Positions 13,826-24,400 of a stretch of 64,000 nt of DNA are shown one piece after another (position 1 is the first letter of the stretch; every line of letters begins with the position of its first letter). The position numbers and the translations under genes were made by a program. Origin of the DNA: Branchiostoma floridae (Eukaryota > Chordata > Leptocardii > Amphioxiformes > Branchiostomatidae); NCBI RefSeq assembly GCF_000003815.2, contig NC_049981.1, positions 11,564,028 to 11,628,027 on the forward strand, read 5' to 3'. The notes beneath the pieces were generated by a model, which saw nothing but the letters and a program-made list of their open reading frames with translations, was not told the origin of the DNA and ran no database searches.

Positions 13826-15277
13826 GGAGTAAAACATGTATCATATTACATAAATTCAGTTTCTTCTTACCTCTTGATGTAACATTAATAATATAAGGAC
13901 GTATTGTTTTATCTAACATGGTCAAAACACGTAAGTAATTTTTCATAAGTAGTCATAGATTCAAAATGAGGAAACTTTCTTATGATGTGATTATAAAAGT
14001 ATTCCTATCGATGAACTATAATTTAAAATAAGTGGTCCTCTACCTTATTCAAATTACAAAACTGACAAACTCCAGAGGTGTACGGTAGTGCCTTTGATAC
14101 CCAAACAAGGCACGTGCGATTTTTACTGGTACATGATGGAAAGGTACATGGTTGATAAGGACAGCTAGAGTGTTTCTACGTAATTCTGCTAAGACTCTAG
14201 ATCCGCTTGACATGACTGCTTCCGCCCTGCCTGTCCATCACAGCCAGATGAAACAACGTCAAACCAACAGTTAACAGCAGCGCCGGTCTGTTGGCAAAGA
14301 TCTCAGCAATAGATATGAACGCTATCTCCTCGTGATGTTGTTCTGTATTGTTGAGTTCCGTCTTTATACTTTATAGCAATATCCCCCGAGCTGGGCTTTT
14401 GGCTTGCGAAACGTGATGAGATTGTATCGCATTTACATTTCCCGCGGGGTCAAAGAGTTATGTATTCGTGTTCAGGCATGCTAAGGTCTTTAGAAACTGT
14501 GTGCCTTAATGCCTTGACCTATATGGGAGAATCGCATCCTTGTTGGCAGCACTGCATACTACCGCATTTGAATAGACCATTATTATCAATATTCCGTAAA
14601 GACATATTATATAACATACGTTCTGACCTTATCAAAATGTTGTATGCATTGCATACACGAAAATACCATAACACCAGCTCATGTCGAAATTCGTCCATTG
14701 TATTCGATGGAGAGCCTGATATCTTTAGTTGCCCTGAGACCTCAAAATTTGATATGGCATTCATCATATCATCCTATCTATTCTAGTCCTGAAGTTATTA
14801 CAATCTTAACACCGAGTGTAAAGTCTTTAAATAGTGTTCAGTTCAAGGTTGGTTGTAAAATGTACCCGAAGTAATGCTTACACCAACGACCTGTGCTCTG
14901 CGTATCCTCTAAAAAGTTCAACTCTAGATCTTGCACAGCCCATCCTTCTCCAAGAGTAGATAACCGGCCCATATGGGATCACGCAATGAAAAGGTATGAC
15001 AAACTATCATGTCAATGTTTTGGACCAAACAAAATGTCCCTTGTGAAAGGCATGACAAGCTGGGGAATCGCTAACAACCTTGAAAGGGAAGAAAAACGAC
15101 AATGAAGACAGTATCTGACTTCCCAGTCGACTGTGGGTTCAACTGGGGAAGAGCAAGTGTCGAAGGTGGTCGTCATGTTAGAGATTTGTCTTTTTGGTAC
15201 CATTAAGCTGCACAGCGGGGAGAAGCGATTCCACTAGGGTGGCGACCTCTCTGCAACCGACAATATACGAATCTTTA
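13826..15277. other. Non-genic stretch
   Basis: No exon or strong repeat was recognised. The 108-codon frame at 14460-14786 overlaps open frames in other phases and has no recognisable motif. Confidence 0.45.
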
Positions 15278-16095
15278 ATACCCCCCTCACATTATATACG
15301 ATCTTCGGACGTACTTCGCGATCGCAGGAAGGTCGGCTGATTTTAAGATCTTAAGATGGTCTTGCGTATTTTTAGCCCCAAATCTGTCCCCCTCACATAT
15401 AAGCGAGCCTCGTGCGATCGACGGTGAATAAATTTATGATAATGAACCTCCCATGACCTCTTGCACGCGGACAAGGGAACACAAAACGTTCCTCAAAAAA
15501 GGCAAGAGATCAATAAATATTGCTTATTTTGTTGTCGGAATCTTTTCAACCAATGAATGGAATGCGCGGGCATAATAGAAATGACACAAGAAAGGAAAGT
15601 GTGTCACAAAGCCAGCCTACATACTGCCACAGGGGCCACAATGTTAGAATTACCCTCACATTCCCAAAAATTCCATATTTGTAAACAATCGGAAGTCGGG
15701 TAAACGTCGCCCGAACGTCGCCCGACTAACGGGCGTTTGCCATCCGATTTGCGCTCGATGATTAATAACTATGTCTGTGCTCGCCTATCGGTCTTTAATC
15801 GTTGGATTGACGCAAGACTATTGACCGATACCCTTGCGAGGTACGCACGATTTGCACGCACGATCTGCGACTCGGTAACGAGCTCTGCGATCTTGGAGAT
15901 CTCCTGCGACTAGTCGCTTTTGTTAAGAACATGTTTCGCTGCACCACGACCGTCGTAAGACTCATGAAAATTGCCGGCGATCCCTAAAAATCGCAGGATG
16001 ATCGTGAGAACACCGGAGGTCTTACTCACGAAAATGTCATTTAGAGCTCGTAAACTAGCCTTCCGATCGAATCGCGCCTAATGTGAGGGGGGTAT
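15278..16095. mobile_element. Non-autonomous DNA element (MITE-like) with 17-bp perfect TIRs
   Basis: Bases 15278-15294 (ATACCCCCCTCACATTA) are the exact reverse complement of 16079-16095. If the outermost TA is the target duplication, the element is 15281-16092 (812 bp) with TA-type duplication, as in Tc1/mariner-like elements. The inside is rich in CGATCG, GCGATC and CGCCCGA words and contains no long frame, so it cannot encode its own transposase. The superfamily is an inference from the TA alone. Confidence 0.8.
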
Positions 16096-17139
16096 AAGCA
16101 CACGTAAAGCATTACTTTCAAGAAACAAACTTCATTTATAAGCATTATTTAAGGCATGTTTGCATATTGCATGTCGAACAGTTTAAGCGATTGGACAAAG
16201 TGCTGAGCAAAATTCACAGACAAAAACGGAATTCCAAGCATTTTGATATTTGTTGTCTTTTCAGGCATGCTTTTAAATGTACGCAAATTTTGCATTGTAT
16301 TTTAACTATGAATTAAGGGTTTACACAAAGCCAATTCAGGTCGCAGCGACGTCGCAGTGCGATCGCCGTCCAGTCAAATGGGGCCACGTTTTACCTTGAC
16401 GTCATGCCTGTACAATATTAATACTGTATGAAAATCAAGCGACTTTCAATGACATTGTATTTTGCAAGAGCGCTTTGAAAGAATTGCTCTGCAATTTGAC
16501 ATGCCCTGAAGGCTGATGCTTTGTCAAACTGATGTTTGCATGCAAATGGATAATGTTAAATGATAGATCGTGCTTTTAAGAGCAAGAACCCAGAGCTTCC
16601 ATGGAAAATCATCTCTGGCGTCATCCAAAACACCGCATTCAGTCTTTACAAGGCAACTGATACAAAGAGCCTTTATTTCTGTATTTGGAATACAACCTAT
16701 GGGGTCACAAAGATGGTCCCTAAATGTAGATGATTACAAAAGAAATGCATCGGGGGAATTTCCTTTTATTTTTATTGATGTTTCTTCAACCTTTCTTAAA
16801 CATAGCAGAGCAGAACTGATTATGTTCAACGTCCCAAAAGCTTAAAGCATCTCGTTACTTCTGACATGTTCTGATTTGATGAGTGCTCCGGGACTACCAC
16901 GGGGAACTGTTGGAAAATTGAGAGGCACAACATTCATAACAAACTTTGACACGTACCCCATTTCTGACCAATCAGGTTATTTCACGTGTGGTGCTGTTCC
17001 TAATTGCATATGCCATTTCATGCAAACATGTACTCCTATACCGCAATTGATCACAATCATATTTGACTAATAACGTGAACAGAAAGAATACAGAAGTTGT
17101 CATTTTCTATTGTTAATTCTCACTGGGTTGAAATAAGCT

Positions 17140-17410
17140 TTTTATGTTCACCTCCACGGAAGGATATTTATTGATTTTGCTCCGTGTATTCTTCTGTTCA
17201 AAACGAATATGACCTGGACTAGACGGCTGTCACTATAGTTACCGGTAAAGCACAAGATACTCTGTGGTGTTCGATTACATAATGTAGTGAGTGAAAGAAC
17301 ACAGCCGGATGGTCTGGTCACCAATTTTCTGAATGTGCTTGAGCAAGAATAAAAAGAGCAGTATAGTTTGCTATAGCTATAGCATGTGAAGGTATGTGTA
17401 TTTCCCTGCA
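17140..17410 (+). repeat. Dispersed repeat family D, copy 1
   Basis: Shares an ordered set of words with copies at 30085-30335 and 32170-32405: GACCTGGACTAGACGGCTGTC, a GTTACYGG block, TGTAGTGAGTG and CTGGTCACC. All three are in the same orientation. No terminal repeats or coding potential are visible. Confidence 0.75.
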
Positions 17411-18042
17411 AATGTAACCTTTTTGGTTGTGTTAATCCTTTATTCTCTGGTTTTTGTTCATGTTTGTTTAATACAAAATCAATCCATGAACACTTACATA
17501 CTTTTTTGTTCGATTTTTTTCGCCTTACATATCATGTATTTGTCCTTAGTGTATTTTTTTCCTTTGGTATGTTCTTTCTTTTTTGCGCCATGTTTGTACA
17601 TGTGCTTTGGAAAATGTAGCAAGAGATACCTTTTAAATTGAACGCCTACATTACTTTGTTGTGTCTGTCAGGGATGCACCAAAACACACCGCCATGGAAT
17701 GGAACTAGCAGTGGGAAAATTGCCTGTTAACTTCGTCTATCTTAGTACAAATCATTCGAAATGTCGAAAACTTACTTTGGAGGTGTTACGACACATACAT
17801 ACTTGTACAGTCGGCCACATTAGTTAGACAAAATAAACAAAATCCAGCATGTAAATAACAAAAGTGTTCCATGAGTCTCAAGTAAAACCCATGGTACGAC
17901 CGAGCAATCGAAAGTTACAGACATAAGTATGGAATGCTACTTTCTTATAAGCCTGGGCCGCCTTAACCCAACCGACTGTTGGAAATTATGAAATTATACT
18001 GGCAAAATAACAATAGATAACCAAGAGTATCCGATGCTGTGA

Positions 18043-18059
18043 CCCCCCCCCCCCCCCCC
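18043..18059. repeat. Poly-C tract (17)
   Basis: Homopolymer run of 17 C, followed by TCCTT. Confidence 0.95.
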
Positions 18060-18718
18060 TCCTTAAAATCGGTGTTAAAAGGCTTAACACCAAGTTGATC
18101 TCTAAAGCTCATCAACAAGCAGGCAACAAATAATCATGGTTGCTGAAAAAGGGATCATCCTCGGAGAAAAGTGGTAAAAACCCAAATTAACCCCTAATTT
18201 CACGGGTTCAGTGTCCGATAAAATCTGCGAATGTCAATTACGCTGTAAAATCAGTTTTATTGGTTTAGATGTGACGTGTCAGCAGGTCAAACTTTGCGTC
18301 TATGTTGATGCCACATACATATTACAAACTATGTTGGATCCATGCCAGAACTGGGTTTGAACATGGCATACCATTCTATCAACTGTCAGGGTCATTACCC
18401 TCGTAAACGCCATACTGGGTATAGATCGTCCATCGCCGAAGCTACAAAGCACGTCCACTGCCAGATTTGTATGATATCTACTGTGAGTCTCATTTTTTCC
18501 AAGGGCTGAGTGTTAAGCCGGGAAAGCATGGGCGGCATATATCACATTTTTATCAGTCGTTGGTATGATTTTCGAATAAGAGCCAAATTCCCACACCACT
18601 TGGTCATTGTAGTGGTCATTCTGGGTAGGAAATAAGATTTTAACACTTGCTTGAAAGCTAATACATAGCCTTCACATGGTCTAGCCTAACACACCACTGC
18701 TCTGTTCATTTTTGCTAC

Positions 18719-18719
<1 letters not shown>

Positions 18720-18786
<67 letters not shown>

Positions 18787-18907
18787 GACACACAGACACA
18801 CAAACACACCCACACACCAACACAAACACGCACACACACAAACAAACAAACACAGACACACAAACACACACAAACACACACACACACACAAATACACACA
18901 CACAAAA
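18720..18907. repeat. (CA)n microsatellite
   Basis: A pure CA run of about 60 bp grades into interrupted CA/CAAA/CAGA repeats. Frames through it in either strand encode only TH, CV or similar dipeptides. Confidence 0.97.
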
Positions 18908-21065
18908 CACATACACAGCCAACTGCCGAGATCCTTGACCTCCTTCGTTTGGAACAGGAGAAGAAGCGCAGCACCATATATTTCCGTTCCCTAAAGGTGG
19001 CATTTTTAATGATTTCATTCGCTATTCTTGGTGAAAAAGGAGATGAAAGTACCAGACAAATCATTATTTTTCTTCAGGGATGCCATAAATGCCCTTAGAA
19101 AGTTTCCAATGATGATCTTGTTTTATTTATGAACACGCAAAGTGGAGTTCAGATATACGTGTGATTTATGGCATTACGTGGCCCACAGCCATGTGGTGTA
19201 AGCCTACAATTATCCCGAAAAGTGGGCAGAGCTTAGCATAGAGTGGGCAGGCAAGGCACCAAGTATTCAGACGACATTCGTCACGGACTAGACCAGAACT
19301 TAGGTGATATGTCAGCCCTCTTAGGAGGAAACAGTGAAGAAAATGAATTATCGTCCATACAGCCGACGTTTTACCAGTACCATATGGAAATCAATGCGCC
19401 GCCCGAGTAGTAAAGTGAAGGCCGTCAAACGTGTCCTGCGTTTTGAGCTAAGCTTTCTAACCCGGACTTTTATGGTCAGGCAAACTCCTGTGCCCATAAA
19501 AATGCCATGTAGTAGGTAATAAACAGATAAAAGCAATGTTAACGACCCCAAGCTGACGGACGACCAGTATTCAAAGCCACCATATTATATTTAAAAACCC
19601 TTGTGAGTACTCAACCAAAGGTAACAAGCTGTGGACGATTCTCAGGGCAAGAGGAAAACATTAAATCAACTTTGTAGCTAAAGAATTCGACCGAAAGATT
19701 CCTCATGCACTACTCAAGTTCAATAACCTTCTGCAAAGGACGCGCAGTATTTATGAGAATCCTGTAGGTCACATTTGACGAGGTGTATAACTCTCAGGAA
19801 TATCGGAGAAAATAACATAAGAATCCACTTAAGATGAATCCACTTAAGATGAATTTCAATGACGTGGTGCTCCACAGCTGCATTGCCTGGAAAATGAAAA
19901 AAAAAAACATTTGCTTTCTTGACTTGTATCAGGTACACCTATTCGGATTGAAACTAGCTAGCTATAGATTCTGATTGGATCTTGGTCTTGTTGCGAATGA
20001 GGACCAGCTTTCTTCATATATCAGATTTAAGATCTATGTAAAGAAAGCTTGGAAACAATGTAGTACAAAATCCACGGCCTCCGTCGGTCAATGTTTACAA
20101 TGCATAAGGAAAAAAATGCTCAGTTATATAGTCCTAACAAACCGACCTTCAACTACTATGGATTTTGGCTTGACACTCCTTTCTCTCTTATGTAAGATTT
20201 AAAGATGAGTTAAGCCTGAATCTCCGCGTTTACTATCTGCCATAAACACTATTACTCAGCTATAAGTCGCTAAAGCTGGCGTGTTGACCTGTTTTCTAAG
20301 TAGTGCTGGAGAGCAATACATCTGGGAAAATGAACCCTGAGTGATTCTTTCAATAAATTCCATCGGCTTATTACTCATCGACCCCGAAGCCATACACTCC
20401 AGAGAACATACTTCATCCCCTTAACACGATGAAGGTGACACTTAAGCTACTTCTTTATCGATCTGTCCAAATAAAGAAATTTACTTTCCTAAAGGCACAA
20501 AGTAAAAATAAGTGTTCTGCGGGGCATCCTCTATTCCGTGGGGGCACACGCCTATGTATAGCTTCAGGCAGCACAGTGAGTTCATGATATTTGTAATGGA
20601 TTTCTTTTCGTTCAATGTCAAGGAGATGTCGTATTTCTTTTGTAGCTGTTCCTAAGCCAAACTTCTTTATCAGACCTGCCTGCTTGGAGCTGTCTGTCGC
20701 CGAAGTTAATGAGCAAGAAGAGCTCGAATTAATTTGATATTTCGTTCTTCAGATTCCCCCCTGGCCATTGATTTATGCATTAGCTTTACAATGTCTGCTC
20801 CAAATTAGCATATTCTGACTGCAAATAGGAAGAAGGTAATCTAAGAATTGCTTACAGCGCTGCAAAATGTAAATCGTACTACAAAAGTCTTCTGTACACC
20901 CGATTCAACGACACCAATCTGGTCAATAATGTCAATGAGTTCTATGTTGAATATTCTCGCAATAACAAACATTATTCGGGGCACTTATGACTGCTTCTTC
21001 TTACCACTGCAAGGTGGAGTAAAGTGGGAAGGACTAGCATTCCCAAACGTGACTAAGTTTGTACT

Positions 21066-21079
21066 CCCCCCCCCCCCCC
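21066..21079. repeat. Poly-C tract (14)
   Basis: Homopolymer run of 14 C. Confidence 0.95.
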
Positions 21080-21233
21080 GATTCTTATTACGGTTCTAGT
21101 GAACTACTATTGTGCTGATAGAATATAGCAACCCAACGAAACGCTAGCAGTTAGCAAAACTTAGGTCAAGCGAAGGGAATCAAAACAGGCAATGATAAAC
21201 AAGTTGAAGACGTTCATTGTTTGTTTTTTACAG

Positions 21234-21431
21234 GAAGAGCCTTTTGTGATGAAACGGGAAAACAAAGACGGCACGTACAAGTACAGCGGCTTCTGTATCG
21301 ACATCTTGAACGAACTGGCCAAGAACCTGGGTTTCACGTACGAGCTGTACGAAGTGCCTGACCACAAGTTTGGCGCCCCGGAAGGAAACGGTTCCCATTG
21401 GAACGGCATGGTGGGAGAGGTCATGTACAAC
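21234..21431 (+). CDS. iGluR exon: lobe S1, first half
   Basis: 66 codons starting [13 protein letters not shown] and ending GMVGEVMYN, in phase 0 at both ends. The acceptor is a T-rich tract ending TTTTTTACAG and the donor is GTAGGT. It contains the conserved [19 protein letters not shown] stretch and HWNGMVGE of the S1 ligand-binding lobe. Confidence 0.95.
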
Positions 21432-24400
21432 GTAGGTAGCAAAACAATTCTTTTCACGTTTTCGCTTTAGTATCACCTAAAGATTGGTTCCTATAGCCAC
21501 AAGAGATCAAATACCAAGCTGCCTGATAGTAAAGTCAAAGTACTAGTGAATACTACCATGGCAACAATAAGTCCAACTTAACAACTTGATTTCAGGGCAA
21601 TTTCAGTTTATTTGCTCATTAAGCAGGCGCCACACTGTGGTAAAATCGCTACGAACACAAAAGTATATTTCCGGCAGAATATGACCGGTGATCTCTTGGT
21701 GTGTAGTTGAAAAAGTCTTGCGAGGACTTCGACAAGGCCTACTGATGCCCAATGACGTGTATCTTCACTGTTCCCTCCCAGCGAGCAGACATAGCCATCG
21801 GGCCGCTCACTATCAGTGCCATCAGGGAACGCGTGGTGGACTTCACCCATCCCTTCATGGACCATGGCGTCGGGATGGTCTCCAAGAAACCCGAGCCTAA
21901 GGGCAGCGGTATCTTCGGCTTCCTCCTGCCGTTCGACAGCAGCGTGTGGTTCTCTATCCTCGGGGCTCTCATCGGAGTAGCGCTGCTGTTATTCATCACA
22001 AGTAAAGTCAGGTAGGAGGGGATTTCTCTTTTATACATCTCCTCAAAACAACAATAACGAATATTGGAGATTTCTTTTGCACAACCAGAATGTCTCTTAT
22101 CCGCTGACGTTTCAGACATCTTCCTCAGAGCTTCTAACTCGAGTTCTGTTTCTGGTTGTGCGAAAGAAATCTCCGAAATTCTATGTTTTATCAACCTGAT
22201 AAAACTATTTTCGGAAACTTGGCTGCAGTACAGGAATACAAACATGCATCAATGGCTCTGCACAAAACCCATTACCAGCTGAGTAGTTTCATCAGGTTGT
22301 TAAATCACTGGATAACACATGTCTTTGTACACAACTTGAGTGTGACAGCCAAGTGTATATCTAGGCGACGTTCCCCTTCCTCAGGGCAATACTTGATTCA
22401 CAGTCAACAAGACGTTGGCAGGGTGTAAACACATGTTTGTATACAAATGATGAAATGGTTTATTAGATTAAAAAACTGTTTCAGTCAAATGACTTTGCTA
22501 TCCACTATTATAGAAGCTGGACAAGGAATGCTGACAAAAACATATGAAGGAAATTTACCTTCTCAAAAAAACAACGGATAACAAAAATTAATGGAGCAAT
22601 AAAAGAACAACTAATTCATGTTTTCCAATCAATTGCTTTAACTAATCAAGAACTAATTAATCAAATTTCACCGGAAACTGGATTACACTACAAGGGCCTA
22701 ACCTGGCAGATTCTTAATCTCAAAACATTGCAATTTTTAATAAAGTGTATTTAACAATATATATTACATTGATATGGAATCCACGTATTCATTTGTTTAT
22801 CAATTTTACAAGAACTACAGAAACTTTGCCTTCAAGAAAAATATTTTATTCATAACCCTATAGATCAACACCCTGAAAAGAGCGAAGCTGATTGTAAAAC
22901 AATTGATAGATTTCCACTACTTCACTCTTCCAAACAACAATGCTGCTGTCTCTAAATCAATAAAGGGTCTTGTATAGGCGATTGACCCCCAAAAGTAGGG
23001 CGTGTTAACGTGTAATTGTATATCGATCAGTGTAAACGTCAATACGTCACGTACTGTGGGGTCCCTCTCTGTATGGTGGTCATCGTTTCGTGTCGTCTTT
23101 ACTGATGTTCCAGTCCAAGAACATACGATATATTTTTCTTTCAAGAGACTTAAGGCGATCCAGTCTATAGCTATCTGTATCATGTATTACTACTAGCAGA
23201 TAGAACAATCTACCTTCATACCAAGCAAAAGCATATCACTACACAATTGATTATTAGCTCCGTGTATACTGTTTTGCCTGTGTTTGTGTTTTCACACCTA
23301 TAACTCTTGATTTATTTTATGGATTTGTTTCGGTATTTAGTTATGCTGCAACTGTAGTATATTTTTCAAGTTGTACGGAACCATAAACGACATACCCATG
23401 TTTAGTATTGTGATACAATCCATTAAAACATCAAACTTAATTTACCAGCTTTTTTTATCTTTACGATCAACAAAATATTATCTAAAACGTTGAACAATTC
23501 AATTTTCATTGCATGCAAAAATAATGGTAGTCAGTTAAATAGGTTTATCAGAAATAAATTAAGAAAAGCTATTTTTGGCCATTAACTTATCTCTGTCTCT
23601 CGCTCCTTTTGTATACCATTCTTTTGCTTTTTGGAATTAGTCCTCGGGTATGGATCTAAAAAGTCATTACGTATACTATTACTATAGTATAAGCAAACGT
23701 CAGACTGAACAATGGACAACACAATACAATTGCTACCATTTCTTTATCCGATTCCTATTAGAAAGATTTCGGTCACAGATAACTGAGTAGATGTTGACGT
23801 GAAAGGAATGAGTTATCAACGCAAAGCCAGATATATCAAGACACATCCGTACTGCCGTGATAATGGCGGGAAATGGCCTCATTCAGACAAATTTCCAAGT
23901 CATGAGAGTACATAAAGCTAAGCTTGACAGATGTCCAGGAAGCCATTGGCCTACTTGGAAAGCCATTGATCAGTAACACGAAATCTGATCTTTAAGCACA
24001 CGTAATGTATTCGTGCATCCTATCTTCATTATAAAAAAACGCATCTTTACGCATGCTTTATGACATGCTTGAAGATAAAATGTTGTTCAAAACTTTCCCT
24101 GCCTGGCGCAGATGTTAGCTACAGTAGAACGCCAATACGACCATTTGCTGTTACTATTAAAAACGCATCATTACGCATGCTTTATGATATGCTTAAAGAT
24201 CTAATTTCGTTCAAGACTCCCCCTGCCTGACGCAGATGTTAGCTACTATAGAACGCCAATATGACCATCTGCTGGTTTATGCTGGAGTATGATTCATAGA
24301 TCTCTATTGGAAAGGGAACGACGGGGGATGCCAGATTGGGTGCCTGAGGCAAAATAAGGAAAATTCCTCACGGGCGAACCTTAAAGCCCTGAACAATTAT

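Larger units (their letters stand above)
16096..21233. other. Non-genic or deep-intronic stretch upstream of the glutamate receptor exons
   Basis: No amino-terminal-domain exon of the downstream receptor was recognised. The segment contains one copy of a dispersed repeat (17140-17410), two poly-C tracts and a long CA array. It could be one very large intron or true intergenic DNA. Confidence 0.45.

Noticed and set aside
18681-19098. Frames of up to 128 codons on both strands
   Set aside because: They translate the CA microsatellite. The short non-repeat tails have no recognisable motif.
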